DNA from: Planctomycetota bacterium | Lineage (GTDB): Bacteria; Planctomycetota; Planctomycetia; Planctomycetales; Planctomycetaceae | Direction of reading: 5' to 3' | NCBI GenBank assembly: GCA_022600195.1 | Contig: JAHZKX010000010.1 | Location: 1-64,000, forward strand | DNA: 64,000 bases | Shown: positions 1 to 8,993 of the stretch, piece by piece | How the letters are laid out: the number at the start of each line of letters is the position of its first letter | How positions within the stretch are numbered: the first letter of the stretch is position 1 | Position numbers and translations under genes: made by a program | Notes under the pieces: model-generated | Told to the model about the DNA's origin: nothing | What the model saw: only the letters and a program-made list of their open reading frames with translations | Database searches by the model: none

Positions 1-230
1 ACGAAGAAGAGTCCGACGAAGAAGAGTCCGACGAAGAAGAGTCCGACGAAGAAGAGTCCGACGAAGAAGAGTCCGACGAAGAAGAGTCCGACGAAGAAGA
101 GTCCGACGAAGAAGAGTCCGACGAAGAAGAGTCCGACGAGGAAGAGTCCGACGAGGAAGAGTCCGACGAGGAAGAGTCCGACGAAGAAGAGTACGACGAT
201 GAAGAGTACGACGAGGAAGATGATGATTAA
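1..230 (+). CDS. C-terminal end of an acidic repeat protein (5' end outside window)
   Basis: The frame is open from the window edge and ends with TAA at 228-230. From base 3 it encodes twelve consecutive copies of the pentapeptide EEESD, followed by an acidic tail with two Tyr-containing degenerate units (EEYD-like) that ends in three Asp residues. The segment is almost only Glu, Asp and Ser, so it should be disordered and strongly negative. Its function cannot be told without the N-terminal part. It lies 88 bp upstream of murG on the same strand, so co-transcription is possible. The nucleotide repeat is nearly perfect, which suggests recent expansion by slippage. Acidic tails of this kind occur in many unrelated proteins, so no family is assigned. 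Confidence 0.7.
   Translation, partial: EEESDEEESDEEESDEEESDEEESDEEESDEEESDEEESDEEESDEEESDEEESDEEESDEEEYDDEEYDEEDDD
3..182 (+). repeat. 15-bp tandem repeat, 12 copies
   Basis: The unit GAAGAAGAGTCCGAC is repeated 12 times head to tail. The only visible changes are silent GAA/GAG or boundary variants in the last few copies. The unit is in frame (15 = 5 codons), so copy-number change would lengthen or shorten the protein without a frameshift. Degenerate units with TCC changed to TAC follow to base 227. The repeat may continue to the left of the window. Confidence 0.95.
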
Positions 231-318
231 CTGGGAATTTGAGCGCAGATCCTTTATGCTGGAAGAGCTGGTGGTTGTTTAAATTTATCAAACTCTCCTT
301 TTGTAATTAATCTGGACT

Positions 319-1467
319 ATGACCGAATCCATTTCGGATAAAAAATCAATCATCTTTGCTGGTGGTGGAACCGGAGGACACTTGCTTCCGGGAATCGCTG
401 TCGCGGAACAGTTAGATTCTCAAAATGAATTCCAAATTCTCTTTGTTGGCTCGAATCGCCCCGTTGAACAGCAGATCATTGAATCTGCCGGATATCAGCA
501 CCTTCGATTACCAAGCTCATCAACCAGTGATCTCAAGCGGACCCCCATTCGGTTTCTCTGGAATAATGGCCGTGCCTTTTTACAGGCACGCCGTTTCTTA
601 CGAAAAGAAAAACCAGCGGTTGTGATCGGACTGGGAGGTTTTGCCAGCGTCCCTGTAGTCATTGCAGCCTCATGGCTTAGGATTCCAGTAGTATTACTTG
701 AGCAAAATATTATTGCAGGAAGAGCCAATCAGTTTTTGTTTTCTCGTTCTAATCTGGTCTGCACTTCATTTGCAGAGACTTCATTTAAAAATGCTGATAA
801 CACGAAATCGGATCAACCTCGGATCGTCTTTACTGGGAATCCTGTCAGAAAAAATATATTGAAATCGGCTTCATCGAATGAAACAATCATCAATAAAGTA
901 GACAGAACCTTAATTCTGGTACTGGGGGGAAGCCAGGGAGCGACTGCCGTCAATGATGCTATTATTTCCATGCTGAAACAATGTTCGGACGTATTACTCT
1001 GTAAGTTGCATCTGGTACATCAAACAGGATCACATGATTATAGGAATGTTGAAAAGGCTTACCAACAGTTGAAAGAGATCTATCCTGAACTCCAAGTAAC
1101 GGTTCAACCTTTTATTGAGAATCTGTCAGAGTGGTACTCGCAGGTGGATCTGGTTATTTCACGTGCTGGTGCTACAACTTTGGCAGAGTTAGCCTGTGTA
1201 GGTTGTCCGACGGTCCTGATTCCTTTTCCCGACTCCATCGGAGATCACCAACTTCTTAACGCTCGTTTTTTTGAGGACAGCGGTGCTGCGGTTCTGGTAG
1301 AACAGGCCCAGGAGATTGCTTCCACGGCAAAACTACTTTGGGATGTGGTACTGGCTTTACTAACGGATTGTGATCAACGGAACAAAATGCGACAGTCTAT
1401 GCGTGATATCTCACTTCCTCAAGCTGCACGGGATGTGGCCGTTGAGGTCACTAAATTGCTAAACTGA
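319..1467 (+). CDS. murG: MurG: UDP-GlcNAc:lipid I N-acetylglucosaminyltransferase
   Basis: This membrane-associated GT-B glycosyltransferase adds GlcNAc to undecaprenyl-PP-MurNAc-pentapeptide (lipid I) to make lipid II, the last cytoplasmic step of peptidoglycan synthesis. At 382 residues it is slightly longer than the usual 355-365. Visible motifs are the N-terminal glycine loop GGGTGGH at 15-21, a second glycine loop LGGSQGA at about 202-208, the nucleotide-sugar region SRAGATTLAEL at 281-291, and DHQLLNA at 309-315. The ATG has no obvious Shine-Dalgarno sequence. No other mur or fts genes flank it, so it is detached from a dcw cluster within this window. The assignment is firm from the motifs and overall layout. 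Confidence 0.95.
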   Translation: MTESISDKKSIIFAGGGTGGHLLPGIAVAEQLDSQNEFQILFVGSNRPVEQQIIESAGYQHLRLPSSSTSDLKRTPIRFLWNNGRAFLQARRFLRKEKPAVVIGLGGFASVPVVIAASWLRIPVVLLEQNIIAGRANQFLFSRSNLVCTSFAETSFKNADNTKSDQPRIVFTGNPVRKNILKSASSNETIINKVDRTLILVLGGSQGATAVNDAIISMLKQCSDVLLCKLHLVHQTGSHDYRNVEKAYQQLKEIYPELQVTVQPFIENLSEWYSQVDLVISRAGATTLAELACVGCPTVLIPFPDSIGDHQLLNARFFEDSGAAVLVEQAQEIASTAKLLWDVVLALLTDCDQRNKMRQSMRDISLPQAARDVAVEVTKLLN

Positions 1468-1742
1468 AGACATGTCTTAGTGTTCACTGCCAGGGCCTGG
1501 GGACAGAACATCAACCTGGGTTGTGTGTCATCTATCGGTAAACTGCTACCTTTCAGGCTGGTTTTCCAAGTTTTACAGAATCAGAAAAGTCTGATGATTC
1601 ACGAATAAGAGTCGATTTGTTACCTTTCAAAGTTCCTGTTTCAACACAGGGAGCATTACGTGAAATGGAATGTTTGACTCAGTAAATATTTTCATTCCAA
1701 AACATTAAATAAAAGATGAGCAAGTAGAAACGGAGAAGAGAC

Positions 1743-3539
1743 GTGTCACTGATTGTCCAGAAATTTGGTGGAACAAGTGTAGCCGATACAAGTAAAATTC
1801 AGGCTGCAGCGCGACGTGCCACTAAAATGCATCAGGCAGGGCATCAGGTCGTGATGGTGGTCAGCGCACGCGGTAAAAAAACTGACGAACTTGTTAGGCT
1901 TGCTGCTGAAATTACAGACGACCCAACTCCACGAGAGATGGATATGCTGCTTTCCACCGGAGAGCAAGAGTCGGTCGCATTGATGGCGATGGCTATTCAC
2001 CAACTGGGGGAAGAGGCCATTAGTTTGACCGGTTCTCAGATCGGAGTCGTCACTGATTCTTCTCATATGAAAGCTCGAATTCTTTCGATTTCAACGGAAA
2101 GAATGCGAACCGCTTTGAATGAGGGAAAGATCGTAATTGCAGCCGGCTTTCAAGGTAGAGATAAGGATTGGAATATTACTACTCTGGGACGAGGTGGAAG
2201 TGACACGACCGCGACAGCATTGGCGGCTGTGTTAGATGCGGAGATGTGTGAAATTTATACCGATGTGGAAGGAGTTTTTACCAGCGACCCACGTATCGTG
2301 CCGGATGCTCATAAAATCGATAGCATTTCTTACGACGAAATGCTCGAACTGGCAAGTCTGGGGGCTGGTGTAATGCATTCACGCTCTATTGAATTTGCAA
2401 AAAAATACAAAGTACCATTAAAAGTGCGTCCTTCATTTTCGGATGCCCCCGGGACCCTCATTGCTGTTCAACCATTAGAAGATGCACCCGTAGTAACAGG
2501 TGTTGCTTTTGTTCGAGATGAAGTCAGAGTCAGCCTATCTGATATTCCGGACGAGCCTGGTGTGATGGGAAGTATTTTTACTCGCATGGCGGAAAGAAAA
2601 ATTTGTCTGGATATGATTGTACAGGATGTGGGAACAGGAGGCGTCGCTCGTGTTTCCTTTACAGTTCCTGAATCAGATCTGGCTGAAACACTGACTGCTG
2701 CCAGAGAAGCAATTGATTCTATCGGTTCAGGAAAGATTCAACACGGAACCAACCTTTCCAAAGTCTCAATCGTGGGTAGCGGAATGCGTCATCATTATGG
2801 TGTGGCCAGTCGAATGTTTTCCATTTTGTCTGAAGCGAATATCAATGTAGGCATGATTACTACCAGCGAAATCAAGACGACAGTTCTCGTTGATCGCAAT
2901 CAATGTGAAGAAGCAGTACGAGTCATTCACAAAGGCTTCGAACTGGACTGTCTTCCCAGTTATTGCTTTGCTACGAATGAGAATATCTCAGAAGGAGACC
3001 AATCAGAAAGTTCGATACTGAAGCAGAACGAGTTAGAGCAGGAAATAATGGATCAGTTATCGAATATGGAAGATATTGTTGTGAGTGAGGTATTACTGGA
3101 TCAGAGTCAGTCGCGAGTAACGGTCAGAAATCTGCCAGATAACCCGGGGATCTGCTCGCGGTTGTTCTCAGTGGTTGCTGAGGGTGGTGTGTCTGTTGAT
3201 ATGATTGTGCAAAATATGGGAGAAGAAGAACAGGCCCACATTTCTTTTACTGTGCCAAGAAGTTCATTGATTAAAAGTCTGGAATTGGTCGAATCTCTCC
3301 TGTCTGAATGGGGAGATGCCGAGTTGAGTCATGAAGCGGAAATTGCGAAGCTCTCGGTCGTCGGAATTGGGCTTCGCAGCCATACGGGTGTAGGCCAGTC
3401 AATGTTTTCCACGCTTGCCGAATCGAATATTAATATTCAAATGATTAATACCAGCGAAACCCGGATCAGTGCAGTCGTGGATCTCAGGCATGGTGAGAAT
3501 GCCTATCGGGAACTCTTAAAGAAGTTTCAGTTGGCATGA
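1743..3539 (+). CDS. lysC: Aspartate kinase with four ACT domains
   Basis: Aspartokinase phosphorylates L-aspartate with ATP, the entry step to lysine, threonine, methionine and diaminopimelate. The kinase domain spans roughly 1-245, with KFGGTS at 7-12, a GRGGSDTTA motif near 149-157 and a [12 protein letters not shown] stretch near 173-184. Two tandem ACT pairs follow (about 262-400 and 457-598). Each pair has the NPG/EPG and SEANIN/AESNIN type loops, so the protein appears to have duplicated its regulatory region. At 598 residues it is about 150-190 longer than common monofunctional aspartokinases. It resembles the four-ACT enzymes known in cyanobacteria. The start is GTG, preceded by a GGAGA-type binding site at about 1732. 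Feedback control by lysine and/or threonine is likely, but the effector cannot be read from sequence. Confidence 0.94.
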   Translation: MSLIVQKFGGTSVADTSKIQAAARRATKMHQAGHQVVMVVSARGKKTDELVRLAAEITDDPTPREMDMLLSTGEQESVALMAMAIHQLGEEAISLTGSQIGVVTDSSHMKARILSISTERMRTALNEGKIVIAAGFQGRDKDWNITTLGRGGSDTTATALAAVLDAEMCEIYTDVEGVFTSDPRIVPDAHKIDSISYDEMLELASLGAGVMHSRSIEFAKKYKVPLKVRPSFSDAPGTLIAVQPLEDAPVVTGVAFVRDEVRVSLSDIPDEPGVMGSIFTRMAERKICLDMIVQDVGTGGVARVSFTVPESDLAETLTAAREAIDSIGSGKIQHGTNLSKVSIVGSGMRHHYGVASRMFSILSEANINVGMITTSEIKTTVLVDRNQCEEAVRVIHKGFELDCLPSYCFATNENISEGDQSESSILKQNELEQEIMDQLSNMEDIVVSEVLLDQSQSRVTVRNLPDNPGICSRLFSVVAEGGVSVDMIVQNMGEEEQAHISFTVPRSSLIKSLELVESLLSEWGDAELSHEAEIAKLSVVGIGLRSHTGVGQSMFSTLAESNINIQMINTSETRISAVVDLRHGENAYRELLKKFQLA

Positions 3540-3545
3540 ACCAGT

Positions 3546-3926
3546 TTACGGTTTCCGTTCGAGAGCCGCATGCATAAGCTGTGGAAGCTGTGCAGAAAAT
3601 TGACTGCGTGGAAGAATTTGCGAGCATCCCGCTATTTTTGCTTTTTTAAATTGTTCTGTATCCACATGCGGCCCGAATGCAATGCTCACCAGATGAGAGT
3701 CAGGGTTAAGTATCGAAGCCAGCAGTTCCCAATCCAGATGGGGGAGATTCATATCGATTAGAATTAACTGTCTCAATTCATTCGACAGGTATTTCAATGC
3801 TTGTTTACAGGAATTTGCGGAACTGAAAGAAAACTCCAGTTGCGTAGCGACTCCTGTGATTTTACTCAAAAAAAAGATGTCTGAGCAGAGTATGACGATC
3901 TGAGGTGACGTACCTGTTTCAGTCAT
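3546..3926 (-). CDS. Degenerate response-regulator receiver (single domain)
   Basis: The 126-residue protein has the alternating hydrophobic-strand and helix pattern of a CheY-like receiver. The strand-3 stretch LILIDMNLPHLDW ends in a plausible phospho-acceptor Asp at about residue 58. The acidic pair normally found after strand 1 is reduced to a single Asp near residue 16. The conserved strand-5 Lys is replaced by Arg in the LPRSQF segment near 107. It may be a pseudo-receiver or an unusual receiver with altered phosphorylation. No output domain is attached. I chose the ATG at 3926; a TTG at 3938 would add four residues. It converges on lysC with only 6 bp between the stop codons. Confidence 0.6.
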   Translation of the reverse strand: MTETGTSPQIVILCSDIFFLSKITGVATQLEFSFSSANSCKQALKYLSNELRQLILIDMNLPHLDWELLASILNPDSHLVSIAFGPHVDTEQFKKAKIAGCSQILPRSQFSAQLPQLMHAALERKP

Positions 3927-3953
3927 ATTTGAGAGCAATTCATAAAGGTTTGT

Positions 3954-4340
3954 TTAGATGACAGAACGGTGGAAATGCACATGTTGCCATTCGCCATCCT
4001 GTTTTTGCCAGAGTCGTGTTTCTTCAAACGATGCACTTGAATCATGACCATGTTCATCTATGGACTGGACGATTCGAACATAAGTAACCAATGCGACATC
4101 GTCCATAATGGAAACCATGGGAGAACTGATGGTGGATTGTCGAGGTCGTCCGGTTGGATTCATCTCAAAATAAAAACGATGGAAATCCATTCCTGTAATC
4201 AGGTGCCCCTGGGCTTCTGGCTCAAATGCGGTCAATTCTTCATCACATAGATCTGTGTAAGTGTTCCAGTCTTTGTGATCGATGGAATCGAGTAATTGTT
4301 TGTTCAATTTTAAAAGCAGCTGGACATCATTATCTGACAT
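3954..4340 (-). CDS. CaMKII-association-domain / SnoaL-like fold protein
   Basis: This 128-residue protein of the NTF2-like superfamily most resembles the calcium/calmodulin-dependent kinase II association-domain family found in bacteria. Supporting features are the N-terminal helix LLKLNKQLLDSIDHKDW, the segment EELTAFEPEAQGHLITG, a central FHRFYFEM, and the C-terminal WQHVHFHRS strand. Such bacterial proteins form small cone-shaped oligomers, and their substrate or ligand is mostly unknown. The ATG at 4340 has an AGGA binding site about 7 bases upstream. It lies between a pseudo-receiver and an FHA protein on the same strand, with gaps of about 30 bp. A small operon is therefore likely. The fold is well supported; the function is not known. 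Confidence 0.75.
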   Translation of the reverse strand: MSDNDVQLLLKLNKQLLDSIDHKDWNTYTDLCDEELTAFEPEAQGHLITGMDFHRFYFEMNPTGRPRQSTISSPMVSIMDDVALVTYVRIVQSIDEHGHDSSASFEETRLWQKQDGEWQHVHFHRSVI

Positions 4341-4370
4341 GATCGTATCCTGAAAAAACTCATGCGGAAA

Positions 4371-4940
4371 TCACTTTCCCTCCATTTTATCATCTAACTC
4401 AATTTCTGGAAATTCAACCGTCCTGTTATTTTGCTTGTTATTATGATCAGGAACATATTCTTCGATTGTGACAGTTTCGCTCGATTTGTGCTTTTCAGGT
4501 TTTTCCTGAGTTCCGGGCTGAGCCGATTCTTCAGGAATCTTGATTTCTACAGCTTCATCAGAATTCGGATTATGAGAATTCGACGGCAGAAGATCTTCAA
4601 TACCCTTTAAGTTAATAGTTGATCCAGGATCTAGAAAATCCTGATTATCGTAGTCGATACGAAAATTGATGTCTGCGATGGACAGCAGGCAGCCGGAAAC
4701 CAGTTTTGTGTCTCGTTTGGGGGTTAGCTTTTGTCCGTCTATAAAGGTACCGTTTGAACTTCCCAGATCATGAACGATGGCAACAGAATCGGTCAGGAAT
4801 ATTTTACAGTGATGGCGGCTGACTAGATCAGACTTCAGCTTTAAATCACAATCAGAGCCCCTGCCAATCAATGTGGTTTGAGTGAGCGTAAAGGGTTTTG
4901 AACTTTGAGAAGGGCTTTGAATACTCAGTTGAATTTTCAT
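4371..4940 (-). CDS. FHA-domain protein
   Basis: An N-terminal forkhead-associated domain covers about residues 5-97. It carries the phosphothreonine-binding signature GR at 26-27, SRHH at 41-44 and LGSSNGTFIDG at 59-69. The remaining half is a polar, acidic, probably disordered tail that ends in a Glu/Asp-rich segment and contains several Thr and Ser residues. FHA domains bind phosphothreonine peptides, usually made by Hanks-type Ser/Thr kinases, so this is likely an adaptor in a kinase pathway. No kinase is adjacent; the nearest are at 44 and 56 kb. There is no signal peptide or membrane segment. The gene follows the clpX terminator, so it probably has its own promoter. Confidence 0.9.
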   Translation of the reverse strand: MKIQLSIQSPSQSSKPFTLTQTTLIGRGSDCDLKLKSDLVSRHHCKIFLTDSVAIVHDLGSSNGTFIDGQKLTPKRDTKLVSGCLLSIADINFRIDYDNQDFLDPGSTINLKGIEDLLPSNSHNPNSDEAVEIKIPEESAQPGTQEKPEKHKSSETVTIEEYVPDHNNKQNNRTVEFPEIELDDKMEGK

Positions 4941-4956
4941 GACTCAATCATTTACA

Positions 4957-4987
4957 AGAAAACCCGCCGAAGTGAGACTTCGGCGGG
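4957..4987 (-). terminator. Intrinsic terminator of clpX
   Basis: On the minus strand a perfect 11-bp GC-rich stem (CCCGCCGAAGT paired with ACTTCGGCGGG, 3-base loop) at 4963-4987 is followed by a TTTTCTT tract. It lies just beyond the clpX stop codon and before the FHA gene. The layout matches a Rho-independent terminator acting on leftward transcripts. Confidence 0.85.
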
Positions 4988-5034
4988 GAATTAGATCGAC
5001 TAAGCTCGATCATGTAAGTTAGATCGAAGCAAGT

Positions 5035-6324
5035 CTATGCGGCTGCGGAATCATCAGTGGGGAGTAACTGTTCAGTTCCCCGGATGACTTCAGGTGTAAG
5101 CACATATTTTTTACCGGCTTCCTGTTCGGGAAGTTCATACATGATATCAAACATTGCCTGTTCAATGACGCTTCGTAATCCACGCGCACCTGTATTTTTC
5201 TTTTGAGCAATACAGGCAATTTCATGCAATGCTTCGTCAGTAAATTCCAGTTTGGCATTTTCCATTTCAAAGAATTTTTGAAACTGCCGTACAAGGGAGT
5301 TCTTCGGCTCAGTCAATACGCGAACCAAATCATCTTCTTCAAGTTGAGCTAATGAAGACAATACGGGAAGTCGCCCGAGCAATTCCGGAATTAAGCCAAA
5401 CTCTAAAACATCATCAACAGAGGCTTGGGCAAGCAATTCGTTTTTCGACCGTTCCTGCTCTTTCTTTTGGCTGGTAGAATGTCCAAAGCCGATCGTTTTG
5501 CGACCGAGACGCTTACCGACGATGTCATCAAGACCTACGAATGTGCCGCCACAGATAAACAGAATATTCGTTGTGTCTAACTGAATATATTGTTGCTCTG
5601 GATGTTTTCGTCCTCCCTGAGGAGGAACATTGGCAACAGTTCCTTCCAGCATTTTAAGCAATGCCTGCTGGACTCCCTCGCCGGAAACGTCGCGAGTAAT
5701 CGAAACATTCTGGCTGGTTTTTCCAATCTTGTCTATCTCGTCAATAAACAGAATTCCTCTTTGTGCAGCTTCCACATCAAAGTCGGCGGCATGCAATAAT
5801 TTCAATAAGAGGTTTTCTACATCCTCGCCTACGTAGCCTGCTTCGGTCAGGGTCGTTGCATCACCAATCGCAAAGGGAACCTGCAGATAACGCGCCAGAC
5901 TTTTGGCAAGTAACGTTTTACCTGATCCAGTTGGTCCGATCAGCAGAATGTTAGATTTATCAAGTTCAACATCCGATTCTTCTTCTTCTTCGGCATGCAT
6001 CAGTCTTTTGTAATGATTATGAACGGCAACCGCCATGACTTTCTTGGCACGTTCCTGACCAATAACGTAATCATTCAGGTGGGTTACAATTTCTCGTGGT
6101 GTAGGAACATTTTTAAATAACTTCTTCGAAGTCCCTCTTCGTCGATGTTCTTGTTCCAATATTGATTGGCAGACTTCTATACATTCTCCGCAGATATATG
6201 CATTGTCAGGACCCTCTACGAGAGGCCCCACTTCGCGATAACTTTTTCTACAGAAAGAACAATTTGCATTTTTTTTTCCAGAAGGATTACGTTTTCCAGA
6301 AGTGATATCTCGTCCGGTGGGCAT
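5035..6324 (-). CDS. clpX: ClpX, ATP-dependent unfoldase of the ClpXP protease
   Basis: AAA+ unfoldase that recognises, unfolds and threads substrates into ClpP. The N-terminal zinc-binding domain has Cys at 22, 25, 45 and 48. Walker A GPTGSGKT is at 130-137, Walker B ILFIDEID at about 191-198, and pore loop GYVG at 163-166. The ClpP-docking IGF tripeptide is present in TIGFGHS, and the arginine-finger region reads ELLGRLPV. Length 429 matches the family. The ATG has an AAGGGA binding site. clpP, the common upstream neighbour, is not next to it, so its partner must be encoded elsewhere. A strong intrinsic terminator follows the gene, which points to a monocistronic unit or the end of an operon. 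Confidence 0.97.
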   Translation of the reverse strand: MPTGRDITSGKRNPSGKKNANCSFCRKSYREVGPLVEGPDNAYICGECIEVCQSILEQEHRRRGTSKKLFKNVPTPREIVTHLNDYVIGQERAKKVMAVAVHNHYKRLMHAEEEEESDVELDKSNILLIGPTGSGKTLLAKSLARYLQVPFAIGDATTLTEAGYVGEDVENLLLKLLHAADFDVEAAQRGILFIDEIDKIGKTSQNVSITRDVSGEGVQQALLKMLEGTVANVPPQGGRKHPEQQYIQLDTTNILFICGGTFVGLDDIVGKRLGRKTIGFGHSTSQKKEQERSKNELLAQASVDDVLEFGLIPELLGRLPVLSSLAQLEEDDLVRVLTEPKNSLVRQFQKFFEMENAKLEFTDEALHEIACIAQKKNTGARGLRSVIEQAMFDIMYELPEQEAGKKYVLTPEVIRGTEQLLPTDDSAAA

Positions 6325-6526
6325 AGCTTCCCTTCAACGGTGTCAACTAAATTGTGGCGTTCAACGTCCAGTGAGTTTTGATTTTGCCTCCCTGCAAATC
6401 ACTCGATAGGTAAATAACTTAAATCTAATAATGAAATAATTTTAAGAGGCAATCAGTATGTCATTATGATGATCAAAAATGATGGGAGATGAGCTGGTAC
6501 AATACCGCCCGAATTCTCTAATCAGA

Positions 6527-6847
6527 TTATTCAGTTTGATCAGTATCTTCTTCTTTTTCCAAAACCTTATCGGTCGGATCAACAAGCCGTTTCTTGATGG
6601 ATCGGAATTCGTCGTCGGTGAGGTCACCTTCTCGACGCATTTCTGAGAATTGAAGAAGCAATTCACTCGTGTCAACATGACGATCCTCATTTTCCCGAAA
6701 ATGTCCTACGATCCTTAAGATCATCCAAATCAAAAAACTGACAGTGATCACAGCCAAAATCCACTCAAGAATAGATCCCTCAAAGAGTTCCTTGAGTAGC
6801 TTTTGGGTTCCAGAAAGATTTCTCAGAGTTATATTGAACAGAATCAC
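6527..6847 (-). CDS. Small SHOCT-type membrane protein
   Basis: A 106-residue protein with one transmembrane helix at about residues 26-48 (EWILAVITVSFLIWMILRIV). It is followed by a short C-terminal SHOCT-like helix pair, recognisable from the LLLQFSEMRREGDLTDDEF pattern, and ends in an acidic tail. SHOCT modules sit at the ends of many membrane or oligomeric proteins and are thought to aid oligomerisation. The start shown is GTG. No clear binding site is visible and no in-frame ATG precedes the membrane helix, so the exact start is uncertain. It lies about 200 bp upstream of clpX on the same strand and could be co-transcribed with it. Confidence 0.7.
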   Translation of the reverse strand: MILFNITLRNLSGTQKLLKELFEGSILEWILAVITVSFLIWMILRIVGHFRENEDRHVDTSELLLQFSEMRREGDLTDDEFRSIKKRLVDPTDKVLEKEEDTDQTE

Positions 6848-7499
6848 TTTAAAATAAGCAGAGAGTATTGTTCCCCTGCCTTCCCTAATACGAAATCCAT
6901 CAAGCTTTACTGTTAAAGCGAACTTCTTTAATAATACAACTCTCTAATAACCCTACTCTGATATATTGTATATCAATCATTATTAGGATGAATATCAATT
7001 GTGACAAGTCCCTCAGATGCTTTTGGTATGTATCAGTATAAGCGAATATTTAGCATTTCACGCGCCAAACTTCGGCAAAATATGTCGTAAACAGGAAATA
7101 TCGGTTCTCAAATTAGGTGCGGACAGAGGTTGCATGTTGGAACTGAGAATAGGATAAATGATCTATTTCCAACTGAAAATCTATTAAAAAGATGTCACTG
7201 AGCGGTGAAAATCAAGAGAGTAGCTGAAATAATGAAGAATCGACTTTGGTGAAATCTGAAATGTAGTCCTGAGTCCTGAAAAGAGTAATACTTACATTGT
7301 CGATCTTACCTGATTTGAAAGCGAGTCCACTATTATCTGCTGTTTTATGATTCGCTGCCCGAAATGAAAGACTCTCGGTGGCCTTGCATTGCATCCCAGA
7401 GTATTCACTTTTATGATCAACTCCCTGTCATTTTACGATGAAGTGGAAAAAGTATTAATTCTTGAAACCAGACTTGTTACACAGACTTAAGGATTTTGA
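6848..7499. other. Intergenic stretch, 652 bp
   Basis: This is the spacer between two divergent genes and should hold both promoters. It is AT-rich and contains a small inverted repeat GATATA-TTG-TATATC at 6960-6974 that could be an operator or just an AT-rich chance palindrome. A 60-codon minus-strand frame at 7212-7394 lacks any recognisable feature and I did not call it. No RNA gene was recognised. Confidence 0.6.
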
Positions 7500-7985
7500 A
7501 TGGACTTTGAAAAACGTCTAAAGCATGCCATCAACAAAGGCCGTGCCGCCAAAGATGAAGAGCTACAACAAGATGTTGGTAAGAAGATGTCTGAAGAGGA
7601 GTTCCGAAACCTTCATCTAAAATATCGACTTGAGTTAACTGAGCATATTGATGCATGTTTGAAAAAATTAACTGATCATTTTCCTGGATTTCAATTTAAA
7701 ACCCTTATGGAAGAAGATGGTTGGGGATCCCGAATTACGCGAGATGATGTTAGTCTCAGCACTGGGAAAAAAGCACAGAGCCTTTACAGCCGCCTGGAAA
7801 TGATTGTCAGACCCTTTACTGAAACTCATATCATTGAATTGGTTGCCAAAGCGACGATTCGGAATAAAGAAACCTACAATCGTTCCCACTATCAGTTTGT
7901 CGCCGAAGCCGATATGCAGTCGTTCCAAGACCTGATTGACATATGGATTTTGGAATTTGCAGAGGAATTCTCATTTCAAGCCTGA
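7500..7985 (+). CDS. Conserved-looking hypothetical protein
   Basis: A soluble 161-residue protein with no signal peptide, membrane segment or motif that I recognise. The N-terminal part is charged and probably helical (KRLKHAINKGRAAKDEELQ). It is followed by a mixed alpha/beta part with the pattern GWGSRITRDD and a C-terminal amphipathic helix. The ATG has an AAGGA binding site at 7489-7493 with a 6-base spacer, which supports real translation. It lies 53 bp before the KDPG-type aldolase gene on the same strand and may be co-transcribed with it. Its function is unknown. Confidence 0.8.
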   Translation: MDFEKRLKHAINKGRAAKDEELQQDVGKKMSEEEFRNLHLKYRLELTEHIDACLKKLTDHFPGFQFKTLMEEDGWGSRITRDDVSLSTGKKAQSLYSRLEMIVRPFTETHIIELVAKATIRNKETYNRSHYQFVAEADMQSFQDLIDIWILEFAEEFSFQA

Positions 7986-8038
7986 TAGTAACAACCCACC
8001 AGTCAAAATAGATTATCGATATTGAAAGTAGACATCTT

Positions 8039-8686
8039 ATGAGTCGACATGCTGATTTCGCTCAGGTTATTGATCGTGGAGCGGTTGCTATTATTCGTGC
8101 TCCCTCTGGTGAGTTACTGGTTGATGTGTCTAAAGCTATTTATGCAGGTGGCTTAGACGTCATCGAAGTCACTTTTACAGTTCCAGGAGTTCTCGATATT
8201 CTTGCTCAAGTCAAGCGGGAACTGGGTGACAAGATTCTGTTAGGCGCCGGAACGGTACTTGATTCTGAAACAGCACGTGCTGCCATCCTTGCGGGAGCAG
8301 AATTCATTGTGACACCCACAGTGAATACAGAAGTGATTGAATTGTGCAATCGATATGACAAACTGGTTATGACAGGTGCTTTAACTCCGACAGAGTTATT
8401 AACCGCTTGGGAAGCCGGGGCAGATATTATAAAGGTCTTTCCTGCTTTTGTAGGCGGGCCGGAATATCTCAAAGCATTACATGGACCCCTGCCTCAAATT
8501 CCACTCATGCCCACAGGTGGCGTCGATTTAGAGACATTACCCGACTATCTCCACGCGGGAGCGTGTGCCGTTGGTTTGGGAAGTTCTCTTGTCACAAAAC
8601 AGATGGTTGAAACGGGTGATCTGGATGGAATTCAAAATCTGACTACTGAATATATGAATAAAATCACTCAACTCCGTAAAAGCTGA
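8039..8686 (+). CDS. eda: KDPG/KHG-type aldolase
   Basis: Class I (Schiff-base) aldolase of the Eda family, which cleaves 2-keto-3-deoxy-6-phosphogluconate to pyruvate and glyceraldehyde-3-phosphate, or 4-hydroxy-2-oxoglutarate to pyruvate and glyoxylate. The length of 215 is typical. The Schiff-base Lys132 sits in ADIIKVFPA, the catalytic Glu43 in VIEVTFT, and GAGTVLD starts at about 69. The phosphate-binding PTGGVDL segment lies near 158-164. No edd, dehydratase or sugar-kinase gene is adjacent, so whether it acts in Entner-Doudoroff flux, in sugar-acid breakdown or on KDPGal cannot be decided. The family is firm; the substrate is inferred. Confidence 0.9.
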   Translation: MSRHADFAQVIDRGAVAIIRAPSGELLVDVSKAIYAGGLDVIEVTFTVPGVLDILAQVKRELGDKILLGAGTVLDSETARAAILAGAEFIVTPTVNTEVIELCNRYDKLVMTGALTPTELLTAWEAGADIIKVFPAFVGGPEYLKALHGPLPQIPLMPTGGVDLETLPDYLHAGACAVGLGSSLVTKQMVETGDLDGIQNLTTEYMNKITQLRKS

Positions 8687-8993
8687 CAAGAACGAATTCA
8701 TATTTAGCTGAATTCAGCGCAATATCCTCTTCCCCTGGAGATCTAAGCTACCCTGCCTCTACTTTGCTATTGCATAATATAGGGAGGTATTTTCTTGTCT
8801 GCCCTCTCAATCTAACCATAAAGATCGTCTCAAGTCGTACGATCTGATTGGTCGATATTCCTAGATAGTCAGGATTCGGTTTACTAGTACCCGTACGTCT
8901 AGGCTGTTGAATAAAGTAACATCTTCTCAGGAGGGGGCTCCGAGCCTGGATAGCATAAACAATGTTGTTATCCGGGCGTGAGTGTGTATTGGC
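8687..8993. other. Intergenic stretch, 307 bp
   Basis: The gap holds a 7-bp inverted repeat (GAATTCA/TGAATTC) at about 8695-8716 just after the aldolase gene, without a T-tract, and a second hairpin close to the next start codon (listed separately). A purine-rich GGAGGGGG stretch lies at about 8930-8937, too far from the start to serve as its ribosome binding site. No RNA gene was recognised. Confidence 0.5.
8946..8975 (+). promoter_or_regulatory. Possible leader hairpin before secreted-protein gene
   Basis: CCTGGATA and TATCCGGG can pair over 8 bp with one G-U pair around a 14-base loop. The hairpin ends about 18 bases before the ATG at 8994, where it could affect ribosome access. There is no T-tract, so it is not a terminator. 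A regulatory role is inference only. Confidence 0.3.

Noticed and set aside
1-182. CRISPR-like or intergenic repeat array
   Set aside because: The 15-bp units are directly adjacent with no spacers and are in frame as EEESD codons ending at a stop, so it is a coding tandem repeat.
7212-7394. Minus-strand 60-codon frame
   Set aside because: No recognisable family, no ribosome binding site, and it lies in a spacer between divergent genes.
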